A DNA stretch of 64,000 nucleotides from Gigantopelta aegis (Eukaryota; Mollusca; Gastropoda; Neomphalida; Peltospiridae). The DNA lies in contig NC_054704.1 of assembly GCF_016097555.1 (NCBI RefSeq), forward strand, positions 32,624,554 through 32,688,553, written 5' to 3'. Positions 1-10,857 of this stretch are shown here, in pieces (the stretch's first letter is position 1; each line of letters opens with the position of its first letter). Position numbers and translations under genes: made by a program. Under the pieces are notes generated by a model. It had not been told where the DNA came from, made no database searches, and was given only the letters and a program-made list of their open reading frames with translations.

Positions 1-619
1 TCCTAAAGAAAACTACCTTGGTGCTCTTTGAACATGTATGAAAGTAGGTTAGCCTTAGTACCCTTCATTTCTTAAGATTTTTAAAGGATATCATACTGTA
101 GAGCCCCCAGTACGGACTAGAATGGGAGATAACCCCATGGGTACACAGGAAGATATCAATCCAACAACCCATTGCAAGCAAGCTACCTAACAACAAATTA
201 TGTATTTTTCATATGTGTTAAGAGTAGGCAGGCATCAAAATAAGTCGAGAATGGTCATTCAGGTTACCGGGAGGTTACCACATGTAAGAAAAGTTGAGAA
301 CAGTGTTTCGTTCTTGACAAAAATTTCAGTGAACAGTAGTTTCGTTTCCGAACGTAAATCAGGCAATGCATTCCGGACTTCTGCATTTCCAATACAGTTT
401 CAGAATGTCCGCATTCTAGCAGCATCAACTAGATGTGTGCCGAGTAGCTTGCAAGAACATTTAATTTAAACGTAGAAGTACCGGAAAACAGTCTATATAG
501 TTGTGGTAACCTATAGGTTACCAGGCTATATTTTGTGGTAACCTGTAAATGGGTTACCAGACACAATGCTTATTTCGATGCCTGAGTAAGATGTAAATTT
601 AGACTGAAAACAAACAAAC
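1..619. other. DHCR24 intron 2, left edge of window
   Basis: Non-coding on the evidence available. A small open frame at 200-469 (plus) has no recognisable domain and is taken as chance. The stretch holds six copies of the heptamers GGTTACC or GGTAACC in three close pairs (about 263-281, 504-520 and 538-558), each pair able to fold back on itself. No third DHCR24 exon was recognised. Confidence 0.5.
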
Positions 620-1576
620 CAACTGTGAGATCATCAAGTTCTGGCAATACTGGAAGAGTCCACCCCCGGGGATTCAAAAATGCAGTTATCTGCCCCATGG
701 TGACGAGTGGCTCCACCTTCACCACCATCCGCTCAGTGTTGATGTCCAGGACATCGATCAAGTTGATCTCTATGTTCCTCAGCGTCCGTTTGTACAAGCC
801 GCATCTTAGACTAACATTCATCCAGCCTGGTCTGGCAGTGCACATTGGAACTTTAGCGCCACTCTCTCTCCAATGACGTACCTTGTGGGAAGGCAAAAAA
901 TATATAGAATTAATTAAAATTGTAAATTTTGATTAGCACTTTTCATAAGGCAAAAAATATTTGTTTGCATAGAAATACCAATAAAAAAAGTAGCTATCTG
1001 GATAACAACTATCTGTTTATAAATATTGATATATAAAATATAAAACTTTATGGCATATAAACATTCCACATTTGGAAATAAATGCAAAACATGTAATGCT
1101 TTAAGAACCAACTCTGAATGAACCTTCACAATTATGATAATAGGGGCAAGTTGGTAAAAAAAAATTGTAGAGGGAGTAAATGGGATAAACAGTTTGGGAC
1201 GAGTTGACAAACTGCTGGGCGAGTTGGTTTTGTTCCTGAAACAGTACATGTAACGTATGATAGTCACAGTGATATGGAATCTTGGCTACAGATCAAACAT
1301 CAATAAACTAACATGTATTAAAATTATACAAACCTGCTGTTGTACATGCTGTACTTTCTTGTCATGCTGGCTGGGGGCTGAATTCAATTTGAAAACAACC
1401 CAATTTCTCACACAAAAATACAGATCATAAAAGAAAGATATTGGCAATAGAAAAAAACAGACAAAAATCCATCTGTAGTTGATTAGAATGTACTCTGCAC
1501 CTTTATATTTCAACCATGAAAGAGATATGATGGCTGGAAGGGCCATGAAGATAATAAAATTGATCAAAAGATCCAT
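620..1576 (-). CDS. DHCR24: Delta(24)-sterol reductase, first two coding exons (partial at left edge)
   Basis: FAD-dependent ER-membrane enzyme that reduces the delta24 bond of sterol intermediates (desmosterol to cholesterol in vertebrates). Coding exons read 1576-1334 and 881-620. Exon 1 starts at the first Met and encodes 81 residues with two hydrophobic segments (about 5-21 and 37-53), matching the N-terminal membrane anchor of DHCR24, including [11 protein letters not shown] and [11 protein letters not shown]. It ends CAG before a GTTTGT donor. Exon 2 follows a CACAAG acceptor and carries MCTARPGW, the start of the FAD-binding domain, then VEPLVTMGQ and the hallmark [14 protein letters not shown], and ends at another GTTTGT donor in phase 1. 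Phases agree. The full protein is about 515 residues, so roughly two thirds lies beyond position 1. I found no third exon within 1-619. Identification rests on near line-by-line agreement with remembered vertebrate DHCR24. Confidence 0.96.
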
Positions 1577-2526
1577 CTTTCGTTTGTCACGCCATACAAA
1601 AAAATTGACTGAATCACACTCGGACGTAATACATTATAAACGGCGTAAAGCCGAGTGGCATCCAGTTTACGAAATTTATAAGCATAATTTTGTATGTTCA
1701 GCAGAGCGAGCATTTACAAACGCTTTTAATTTTCTATAATGTTTAAAAACTTGCGAACGTCTGCAAGCGTTCACCTTCCTGAACATGCTACTATAGTTAC
1801 AACATCAACTCAAGTCAGGTCATAAGGCTTAACGGGCGCATTCAGAGCAAGCAAAATTTTAAAGGCCCACTATTTAATTTTTGGATGTAAATTTCAAAAT
1901 TGTCCGCTTAATTTGTTTGTGTCCCGGGACAAGCCACTGGCTATCCAGAGACAGGCCTCGGGACGGACATGCTCGAAACTCTAGTGGTATATGAGCATGT
2001 AAAAATTATTCGTGCCTGTCATACAGTCATGGGCGGAGGAGTTGGCCCATACCGGCTCCTCCGTCTGGGCAGGGAAGGGTTTGGGGTGGGTGGGAATAGG
2101 GACAGCCCGTGCTGGCAGGTGCAAGAGAGTGCAGGCAGCGCAATTCAAATCCTTACACCAAAATGTAAGCGATATCGCAGGAGATATCACAAATTATAGT
2201 GCCAGCGATATCTTCTACAAAAGCCTTTAAAGGTCCACAATCATGGCATATTTATTAATACACAGTATATATATATATATATATATGTATATAAAAAAAA
2301 TACATAAAGATTACATTATTAACCATAAAAAACTAAAATACCACCCCAATTAGGCCTATTAATAAAGCGACTTTTTGTAAAAACGCTCGGGGGAAATAAC
2401 ACTGATCCAGTCGATTTGACCCGCATCTAACCTGTGACGTAGCATCAGGTGAATTCCACTCATTCATTAGTAGGTTAGCATGGCGACAGCATGTAATGAT
2501 TCTTCGGAAAATAGCTCATTCTTATC
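1577..2526. other. Region upstream of DHCR24: dispersed repeat and AT microsatellite
   Basis: Contains the presumed DHCR24 promoter and 5' UTR; no single promoter element is convincing. About 1812-2165 is a minus-strand copy of a dispersed repeat whose middle part recurs at 21590-21785 in the opposite orientation, with the shared phrase gcatgtccgtccc. A (TA)n run lies at 2265-2287. No gene was seen. Confidence 0.45.
1812..2165 (-). repeat. Dispersed repeat E, copy 1
   Basis: The stretch 1840-2010 matches 21590-21785 in reverse complement with few differences (shared aagcggacaattttgaaatt and a cggacatgctcgaaact side). Its outer part resembles 7515-7690. It has no coding potential, and terminal repeats or target duplications were not resolved, so the class is unknown. 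Confidence 0.7.
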
Positions 2527-4052
2527 CAATCTAATTAAAATTAGCTCCACTATTACATGTGGATCTAAAGACAGCCAGTTGGAGCTCATGTCCACCAATC
2601 AAAACCTTACTTGCAGAATCCTGTCAGTGATTTAAAACTAACAACACTGCGTAGTCCCCAATGTCCAGGTAACATTTCGTCTGTAAATAATAATTTATGG
2701 GTATGGGTAACTGTATTTACGTGCCCCTATCCACGAGGGTTCAGGCACGCCCACCCCGGATTCAGCCTCTGACATCGCCAGTTGTCGATTCCGGGGCGGG
2801 AGGGGGGGGGGGGGGGGGGGGGAGGGGTAATTATAAAAATGCATGGGGTAATTTTTTTATATTGTGGTATGACCACTTACAAACTTAAATAGTTATATCA
2901 GTTATAATTAGGGATCTATCATATTTATATATTATCACTCATATATTTATAATAGCACCATAAATAAAAGCCTTATATCTTTCTATTATTTTAATATATA
3001 ATTAGTAGGTGCACTTACTTAAAATTTCGATCGGGCAAATCTAAATAATTATATAATATAATTAATTAATTACTAATAATATTTATATATATATATATAT
3101 ATTTTTATTTTATTAATTAGGCCCTGGAGGATAAAGGATTCGTAAAGCGGGGAGCGCCGCGCCACCGGCAGTCAGGCGATCAAACAGGCGGGAGGCCCAC
3201 TATGGTAAGTCCGGATTTCCACGGGGGGGCGTTCTGGGGGGGGGGGAGGCCTCCTACCAGGCTTCCCTATCGGCCAAAACCGCCAACGCCCTACCGCACC
3301 CAAATATGCACCCTACCACGGCGTCCCCCCCCCATCCCGCCCCCCCCCCCCAGGTTATCCATGTAACACAGGTGGGCCAGTATTTAGGATGATATGAATG
3401 ATATGAAAATGGTAAATGATAAGCCCGCGAGCCGCCGTCTGGAGTGGTGGTGAAACGTATAAGATTCTTTGATGTTGTTGGTTGACTAGTGGACTGATTC
3501 AGTTATATGGTGAGGTGTCCTCGCCGCTCTCCCCAAGCATTCGTGAGCACTACACCCAGTCGGGTGCGTCACCTAAACGGATGACAAAGTCATTATTATA
3601 TAATCCTCGGTGTCACCCAATAATAATTTAAATATTGACCAATCACACTTCGCCTTTTATAACGTTATTTGGAAGCATACAAATTCTAAAAATATCGGGC
3701 GAGTCTATTTTAGTGGCCGCAGTACAGCGAACCATACCAATACGTACGGGGTGGGTTATCAGTCTTCAATTTTACATTAAAAATTATTTATTTATTTATA
3801 AAATTTAAAAGAACTAAATCAGTTTCCAGTTTTACATTACAAATTATTTATTTTATAAAATAAAACATGTTTTAAGGCATTCGTAATTCACACGAAACAT
3901 CTCGTATACCCTCAGGATAATTCGGAATGTTTTCAAATTATTTTTAAATCACTGGCAGGATTCTGCAAGTAAGGTTTTGATTGGTGGACATGAGCTCCAA
4001 CTGGCTGTCTTTAGATCCACATGTAATAGTGGAGCTAATTTTAATTAGATTG
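2527..4052. mobile_element. MULE-like non-autonomous transposon, copy 1 (with nested insertion)
   Basis: Inverted termini begin CAATCTAATTAAAATTAG and end CTAATTTTAATTAGATTG. The arms match over about 110 bp (2527-2636 against 3943-4052). The interior (3619-3942) matches the interior of a second copy at 56571-57264. That copy and a mini-copy at 31596-31663 are flanked by 9-bp target duplications. Long inverted termini with 9-bp duplications are the signature of Mutator-like elements. This copy has no clear duplication: left flank ATTCTTATC, right flank CATATGCCC. Its left arm is shorter than that of copy 2, and it has taken in a 921-bp insertion at 2698-3618. No transposase reading frame is present. 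Confidence 0.85.
2698..3618. mobile_element. Unclassified GC-rich insertion nested in MULE-like copy 1
   Basis: A 921-bp block absent from copy 2 (56571-57264) at the matching place. It is bounded by the same 12-bp sequence, aataataattta, on the left (2686-2697) and right (3619-3630), as a target duplication would leave. Base composition changes sharply: long G runs (2800-2826, 3234-3248) and C runs (3327-3353) lie in otherwise AT-rich surroundings. The 5' part (2730-2790) loosely resembles the 3' part of the window's second SINE family in reverse. No open frame of note and no matched inverted ends, so the class is undetermined. Confidence 0.6.
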
Positions 4053-4065
4053 CATATGCCCTTAC

Positions 4066-4445
4066 ACTATTATAACGAATTAACGCCGTAAATTATGGCG
4101 TTAATATGCCGTAAAATAGGGCGTAATAGTGCATTATAACGCCGTAAGAGGGCATTATAACGCTGTAATACGACGTTATAATGCCCTATTACGGCATTAA
4201 AACGCCGTACTAAAAGTATTTGTTTGTGGTAGGAAGGTGTGGGTAAAGATAATACAAGATTGCAACTTTTTAGTACTGCGTTATAACGCCATATACAGCA
4301 TTATAATGCCCTATACAGCGTTATAACGCCTTATTTTACGGCATTACAAAGCCCTAAATTAGAGCGTTGTAATGCCGTAAAATAAGGCATTATAACGCTG
4401 TATAGGGCATTATAATGCTGTATATGGCGTTATAACGCCTACTAA
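4066..4445. repeat. Array of TTATAA-centred palindromes forming two large foldbacks
   Basis: About ten TTATAA hexamers lie here, most inside a palindromic unit close to GGCGTTATAACGCC or GGCATTATAATGCC and separated by short spacers such as ctgtaata or ctgtatag. The units form nested inverted repeats: roughly 4120-4210 folds on a centre near 4165, and 4275-4438 folds on a centre near 4355 with nearly complete pairing. The array starts just after the right end of the MULE-like element and stops before a pogo-like terminus at 4645. It does not code. Confidence 0.8.
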
Positions 4446-4645
4446 AACGTTGTAAGTTTGTTTGGCTGAAATCAGCCACCGTAGTTTTCAGATGTCGTTT
4501 GTTCCTAATTTGCTCTGTCGGTGTCGGAAGGTGTGAATTCCGTTGTAATGAACAGAACAACACTGATGTACGTTTGTTCCGACAATTTGTGGTCGGATGG
4601 TGTAAATGTCGTAGTAACGACGGTCGTTGTAACGAGGTCTGACTG
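4446..4645. mobile_element. Pogo/Tigger-like transposon right terminus
   Basis: The segment ends GTAACGAGGTCTGACTG followed by TA, the same terminus as the complete small element at 39602-39808. The inner part (4575-4600) also matches that element around cgacaatttgtggtcgga. No matching left terminus is visible, so this is a partial copy; the palindrome array on its left may be part of it. Confidence 0.6.
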
Positions 4646-4983
4646 TATATGTTAAAACAATAAATACAGGAAAAAAAAAAAAAAATTGAAAAAATCGCAT
4701 TAACATTCGATAGGCCTATCTGTTTTTGTTTTCGAGCGATGTTCGGGATATCGTTATGTACAGCCCGAACAAGAAAAATGCGATTTTTTTTCTTTCTAAA
4801 AATATTTTTCAGACATTTATTTTTTTAACATATATAAATGCATCGTGTTCAGGTGTATCTTTTTGCCAAATATGAACAAGGTACACCTCGGCATTAACAT
4901 TCGAGCTTTGTTTTTGTCTCCGGGCGACGTTCGGGCTCCAGGCTGCAAATAGGTTGAACAGGGGGATACATATAGAATACTAT

Positions 4984-5115
4984 ACTCGTTTTCGCTAGAT
5001 ATAATTTTTACGAAACTCGTGAACTTCCCAAACGTATCTGACCGAACGAAAGTGAGGTCAGATACGTTTGGGAAGTTCACGACTTTCGTAAAAATTATAT
5101 CTAGCGAAAACGAGT
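4984..5115. repeat. Near-perfect foldback, 60-bp arms, 12-bp loop
   Basis: Arms 4984-5043 and 5056-5115 are reverse complements at 59 of 60 positions, with a loop at 5044-5055. The outer end is ACTCGTTTTCGCTAGATATA. No gene signal is attached. It could be the hairpin of a foldback transposon or a recent inverted duplication. A transcript would form long double-stranded RNA. Confidence 0.85.
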
Positions 5116-5473
5116 GTGGTATTTTATTTATTACCCTCCTTTAAATCACGCAAATTATGAAAAATAAATAAATCAATCAATCAATTTTGTAGCCTATTTC
5201 AAGACCGGATGTTGATTTGCATAACTAGCCGGTGCACGACTATGTGCTGCCGCATTGAGAAATAGTTCGTTGTACTTCCGCTACTTCTCAGTGACTTCCC
5301 CATAAATTTCCATCGGGTTTCATTTTTTTTTATTTAAAGAAAGCTGTAAGGTACATGCATCAATATATGTTTATTTTCATATTGGGTAAAAAATGGGTAA
5401 AACTAATGCATAATTCCATATTTTAACAAAACGCCCCCAAGAAACAAATGTTCCCGTTACCCCACTGGTTATG

Positions 5474-6271
5474 CTAATAATGATGAATTCACAAATCACA
5501 ACTGACAATAACAATTTGTTGACCAAAAATCCAACCAATAAGAGAATAACAAGTGTTTTTGCAGTTAAAAAAGTGTAGCTTGCAAAAGCAACTGAGTTCA
5601 CGGGAAAACTAAAGTTGTAACTTTAAGGTCGACGACAGTCACTTTTCGCGCCCTTGTTTTGGCTTTCTTTGTACACAATAAATATAGCAAATATCTTACC
5701 GTAATTTCTCTTGAAATCCATATTTCGTAAAAGGTACAATTTTTCAATCACAGAATTTTCTTCAAACACATTCAGGTGCTTCAGTAATGTTCGAAAAAAT
5801 AAAAAATCAATTGGAATTTTGCATTGGATTTTTTCCAGCATTCTTAAAAGAGAAACGTCATGTACCCAGTTTGTGGTTATTGTAAGGAGGTGCAAAGTGA
5901 CGTCATTGGAATTCTGACGTCATTCAAATTCAAAATTAGCTATATTATTACAATGCATTGCCACATTAAAATAAAAACTGGTCTACTAACCTTGACCCCT
6001 GTTAAATTTCTACAACAAGCAAACAACGCTGTTTACAGGTCGGTATATTTTACTTTTTCATAATTCTACAAAAAATATGAAGTTTAAGTTTTAAAAAATA
6101 AAAAATTACCTTTTGTCAAATATATCAAATTAAAAAATTAACGTTGGATATGTTTCATTTATTGTGTACGAAGCCAAAATAAGGGTCCAAAAAGTGACTG
6201 TCGTAGACCTTAATAATGATGAATTCACAAATCACAACTGACAATAACAATTTGTAGACCAAAAAATCCAT
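5474..6271. repeat. About 60-bp direct repeat bracketing a TTAA-flanked element
   Basis: A sequence starting taataatgatgaattcacaa is present at about 5474-5533 and again at 6212-6271 with few changes. The TTAA-flanked element 5627-6209 lies between the copies, so the right-hand copy abuts its right terminus. The layout suggests a local duplication around the insertion. Confidence 0.75.
5627..6209. mobile_element. TTAA-flanked non-autonomous transposon (family D)
   Basis: Termini GGTCGACGACAGTCACTTTT and the reverse complement of GGTCTACGACAGTCACTTTT are flanked by TTAA on both sides (5623-5626 and 6210-6213). Similarity of the arms continues for about 55-60 bp, to a shared acacaataaa. TTAA target duplications occur in piggyBac and Kolobok transposons; which one this is cannot be told without a transposase. 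The interior holds an exon-like frame on the minus strand, discussed under rejected items. Confidence 0.8.
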
Positions 6272-6979
6272 AATAAATAAAATGAATATGTTTAATTATT
6301 GTTCTATTCATTCTTTTATTTTTATTTTTTATTTAAAAATATTTCTCGCGCAGTCCAGTTTACATCAACTTTTAATGAATGACATTTGTAGTAAAAGTTG
6401 TGGATGTTACTGACCTTGACATTAATTATGAATGAAAAAAATAGTCCCGTTATGCTAATAAGTTCGCTGTCCAACCAATCGAAATTGACTCTGTTCCCTG
6501 TTGACAAATCAAAATATGGTGGTGCGTACGAAATTTGTACGACACCGGGCCTCAGATTACAGTTATCTTCCCATTTGGTTGTCGAAAATCCGGAAGTTTC
6601 ACCGCGCAAGTAGTCTGCTGTTTGACTGTGATTATTTCATGGCAGACAGCTATGAAGTGGCAACTGTTTGACTGAAGTGACAGGGGATAGCATGTAGTTT
6701 GTAAACATGTGTAACTTGTTGACATTGAAGACTTGTTTGTGGTAATTCCGGCCCATGCAAAAGTAGTGCTTTTTGTGTAAAATGGGTGTACTCCGGCCAG
6801 GTTTAGAGGGTGTGTCTGTTTAAACCAATATGCTGGGAGAAAGAGCTGGACAACAGGGGTTGTCCTTTTCAGGGTATGTGTCCCCCATGCAGGCAAAGGT
6901 ACATACAAAACTTCACGGGCCTGCTGATATTAATAAAAATATTATAGCCACTAAGGCTATATAGAAACATATAGCGAAA
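6214..6979. other. Interval between TTAA element and THAP frame
   Basis: Open frames on the minus strand at 6322-6609 and 6552-6908 show no domain I recognise. About 6420-6480 shares short phrases (cccgttatgctaataa, ccaaccaat) with 5452-5545, so part of this stretch is a diverged copy of the repeat left of the TTAA element. If the THAP gene has further exons they would lie here, but none could be supported. Confidence 0.35.
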
Positions 6980-7291
6980 TTAATTGTGGTCTGAGGCCAC
7001 CGCTATATCTTCACCAGGAGGGTAATAAAGGCTTGGAACAGACAAGTTCTTTAACAAAAGTTTTGGTGCCATTCCCATCGACCATCTTAGATAATTGTCG
7101 TAATCCCCAGGTGTGAAGTGGTTACTGCAAATCGAATCCCATCTTGACTGTCCTTTCCAATACGCACGTGTTCGGTTTAAGAACTGCTTCCGTGCAGACA
7201 ATGTCGGTTTGTCTTTCGGAAAAATATACAAACTTCTTTTGCCTTTAACTGCAGCTTTTGTACATCCATACAACGAACAATGGTTCACCAT
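6980..7291 (-). CDS. THAP-domain protein (single frame, possibly a first exon)
   Basis: A 103-residue frame from the ATG at 7291 contains a complete THAP zinc-finger DNA-binding domain. The C2CH ligands are C5, C10, C55 and H58 (spacing 4, 44, 2). It also has SLYIFP with the conserved Pro25, Trp45, CSNHF at 55-59, and the closing AVPTIF-like box LSVPSLY at 83-89. THAP domains occur in transcription factors and in P-element-type transposases. Only about 14 residues follow the domain, so this is either a very short protein, a 5' exon or a remnant. GTGAAG directly after the codons for YYPP could act as a donor in phase 1, but no partner exon was identified. No transposase catalytic region was seen nearby. 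Confidence 0.75.
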   Translation of the reverse strand: MVNHCSLYGCTKAAVKGKRSLYIFPKDKPTLSARKQFLNRTRAYWKGQSRWDSICSNHFTPGDYDNYLRWSMGMAPKLLLKNLSVPSLYYPPGEDIAVASDHN

Positions 7292-8098
7292 GTTTCACAT
7301 TTGAAAGATATCTTCAAAATAATATTCCAAACATACAATTCAATTCAATAGAATAACATTTTCGCGTTTTAAAAAATACACGTGTTCCACTTCCATGTAA
7401 AATGACCGAAAGGCTGCGAATGTTATGCCGGTTAGCGCGTCACGGGGTCACGTGACTTGACTCTTGTATTTCAGAGACTTTTTGGCAAGCGATGGGAACC
7501 CGCCTGCTACCGATTCAATCGGACTGCTGGTGCTCCCTTGCACCTGCCAGTGCAGGTGGTCCCTCCTCCCCCCCCCCCCACCTTTCCTGTCTTGGACTGA
7601 AGGGCCGGCCAAGGCCGGCTGTTGTGCCCAAGACAGGCGTGCGCTACAACAGCTTGCTCTGAATGTGCACGTAAAACCCGTATGACATGACAAGCGATGG
7701 GAAAAACGCGACTTTTTATTGCGAATATATTAAAAACGGGTAATTGTTTTTAAATTTATTTTATTGATACTTCATATATATTGTAAAAGGTATACGTAGA
7801 TACCAAACGATAGTGAATTACGTTTTTGATAAATGGAGACCTTTAATGTTAATGAATAATAAAGATTATTATTATTATTACACTTTGAGACCCGGCATAG
7901 CAGGCCTCTATTCAAGGATTTACGGCAATTGCTAGTTTCGAAGCGGGGAAGTTTAATGCAAACCTATGTGTGCTTGTAAAATGCCGGTAAATAAATGATA
8001 TTGATATTGAATTACGCTATAAACACATTAAACATTTTTTTTTTTTAAATTGTCTTTTTAATAAATAGCACCACTATTCAAAAGCGTCTCACTTTTAA
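7292..8098. other. Interval with diverged repeat E and low-complexity DNA
   Basis: About 7515-7690 resembles the outer part of the repeat at 1812-2165: a tgcacctgccagtgcagg block, a C run, and an end near gcttgctctgaatg followed by tatgacatgac. The remainder is AT-rich with a short (ATT)n run near 7868. No gene was recognised. Confidence 0.45.
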
Positions 8099-8447
8099 AG
8101 GGACATTCCTGAGTTTGCTGCATTGTAAGATGTTTTTGACTAATAAAATATGTCTACGATTAAACTTACATATTAAAAATATTTTCTTGTTTAGAATATC
8201 AGTGTCTTTATGTTCAATGTGTTTCTGGTCGTCTTAATATTTATAAGAAGACCAAACTGGATTTTGTCTTCAAATAATTTCGTACGTGTGCGGAAAAACA
8301 AATATTTGGAAATAAAATAAAATTTAACCTGGTACAAATATTAGAACGATCAGAAACATAAAATATATTTGATATGTAATTAAAATAGTTAAAAAGTCTG
8401 TTGGTCGATAACATCTTAAAAATTGCAGCAAACTCAGGAATGTCCCT
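8099..8447. mobile_element. TTAA-flanked non-autonomous transposon (family A), copy 1
   Basis: Termini AGGGACATTCCTGAGTTTGC and its inverted partner are flanked by TTAA (8095-8098 and 8448-8451). The inverted arms extend to about 40 bp. A second copy at 41201-41569 has the same ends, the same TTAA flanks and a closely similar interior. It has no coding capacity and lies just upstream of UHRF1. Confidence 0.88.
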
Positions 8448-8930
8448 TTAAGTTTATTGCCCGTCCCACCACGCGTGTAAATAATTTCTATTTGGTTTGA
8501 CATAAGAAGAAAAGTAAAAGTGTTTTGGAAATAACACAAAATTACTATTTTTATGTACAAGTTTCAAAACAATTGGCTCAGAAATAACCAGCGTGTAGTA
8601 AATTCTATAGTATGAAAAAAGGCATTCCCTGTGGGACGGACTATAGTTTTTTCTTGGCAGGAAAAATACTAACCTATGAAGTGTGTTTAAATAATGCATG
8701 TCAATAATTATTTCAATATAATATAAACATAAGTCCCAATCAACAGGACCAAACATCAATCTGATTAAAATAATCCTCCAGTCGTTAAAAATGCATTTCA
8801 ATTTTTGAAACCAATTCTAAAAATACACTTGATGCCATGTGATACGATTTCCCGCCACTTTAATAAGTTGTGGGACACAATACAGCAATTTGACAGCTTT
8901 GTTTTCTTTGCAATATTTTTATTTGTCACG

Positions 8931-10857
8931 ATGTGGATTCAAGTAAGAAGCATTGATGGCAAGAAGACAGTGAGAGTTGATAACTTGTCAAAGCTTACAA
9001 AAATCGAAGCGTTACGCGAGAGACTTGTAGATGAGTTTGATGCACCTGCAGAAGCTCAGCGACTTTTTTTCCGGGGGAAGCAGGTAACAACCATCAACTC
9101 GAGACTTCACTCTGTTTAACTTCTAATAATGACCTAGGTGCACAAATGTTGACACGGTTATGAGCCCAACTGAAGTTAAAAACTAAAAAGCTATTTAAAA
9201 ATGAGGGAGGCGCATATACAATAATGATGGGGGTGGTGTGGGGAAGGGGGAATGCGCGCACCCAAATCCCCGATCTTTGAAGAAGCATGAAGTTCCTTTT
9301 TTAAAAGAATAAGTGAAATGGGTTTGTTTTTGACACTCAACACTTTACAATTAAGGTTATATGTCATGGGACATCAGTGATCAAATGCAGAGCGCAAATT
9401 AAGTCAATAATTTTAAGTTGCATAATTTTTTTTAGCCCTAATCTTAGATCTAGAATTGAAAAAGTGTAGTGAAGTGCCTTCCCAGAAGAAAGAGAAGTTT
9501 GATAAAAATAGGCTAAGTGGACTATTATGAGTACATTTTGTAACAGTTTGCCAGTTTTCACATTCATTCGGGAAAATTGTGAATTTTACAATGTTTTAAT
9601 TGTAATATTTTGATATAAAATACTTCTGGTAATGAAAATTTAAACAAAGCAGTTGTTATTTTCACTAAAAATGTAATATTATTAAGTAGCTGATAATGTG
9701 CAGTTATTTTAAAATTAAAGTATTAATTAGTATTTTCTACCATTACTGAAATTAATGTGACCAAGGATTAACAACACTTGACATGTCACATCTAACGGCA
9801 CAACAAGTGTCGATGTACAGTCTGGCACTAAAATAAAATCACTGTCCGACATACCGTGCCAAGTGAGCTTGTCTGTTGTGTGCTTTCATTTTTGAAATCG
9901 GATACGGTCAAAAACATTACATTGACTTTGACTTTTCACTACTGATAATAACTTGGCGACTTCTGCTGACATTCGGCAAAAAACCCTGCTCATTTTGCTG
10001 GCAAGATTAGGGCCTGATACATACATAAATAAGGATCACACAGATAAGAGAGGAAACCAGCTGTGCCACACCATAACCATGGGCTACTCTTTTCGATTAG
10101 CAGCAAGGTATCATATATGCATATTCTCACATACAGATTTACGCCACAGCCAATGCAGGGGTGCAGAAATAGAAAATATTTTGCTAGCCTGTCGGACCAG
10201 AACAAACTAAAATTTAATAGCCCACCAGAATTTCTACTAGTCAAATGCTACCCGGAATTTTAGTGGGCTGAACACCAATTGTGCCACTTTTCCTAGACTA
10301 TTTATCTACAAACTGGATAGCTCATACACTGCTAGCATAAATCATGCACACTACATGGCTCACACTGAAAAGTACTTGTAGTTTTCCCCAATTTTAATTT
10401 TTAATACTTCTTTGAATGTTTTAAAAAATGGCAAGTTTAAAGAAGTTCAGTAGCCAAATATCAAATATTGTAGCCACTTTGTATAGAACTTAGCAACTGG
10501 CTAATTTGGTGAATGACAGAGTGGGCCTTGACACTAGCCATTGGCCTGAAATAACCTTGTTACATAATAGTTTAATAATTAATTACTGATTATAAAGAAG
10601 TGAGAAACTAATACCTTTAACTGAAATTAGTTTTTGTATTAAAAATATAGTAAAAAGTTACCTTAAATTTAGTTTTTAGTTTTATATTTCAGTTGGTTGA
10701 TGGGCATTCATTGTTTGACTATAATGTTGGTCTCAATGATCTTATTCAAATTCTGACGAGAAAACTCCCGGTGCCATCCATAAGTGACTCGAAGGAAACA
10801 AACGGTTATGCAAGTAGCGGAGATGAAGGGAACTCATCGGACAAGGAAAATCAGAAG
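8931..10857 (+). CDS. UHRF1: UHRF1 exons 1-2: ubiquitin-like domain
   Basis: Residues 1-106. The UBL begins [12 protein letters not shown] and continues through QRLFFRGKQ at the end of exon 1 (donor GTAACA), then [20 protein letters not shown] in exon 2. In vertebrate UHRF1 the UBL contacts the E2 and DNMT1 and is needed for H3 ubiquitination. The acidic/Ser tail of exon 2 (about 85-106) matches the variable linker before the Tudor module. Confidence 0.95.

Noticed and set aside
914-1267. 117-residue minus-strand open frame between DHCR24 exons
   Set aside because: It falls exactly in intron 1, with matching splice sites on both sides; composition is A/T-driven.
5623-5895. Exon-like minus-strand frame with good acceptor and donor (EKIQCKIPIDFLFF region)
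   Set aside because: It lies wholly inside the TTAA-flanked element 5627-6209, its phase does not join the THAP frame, and no family was recognised.
8805-8930. Upstream in-frame ATG of UHRF1 adding 42 residues
   Set aside because: The extension is hydrophobic and unlike any UBL leader; MWIQVR at 8931 equals the known family start.
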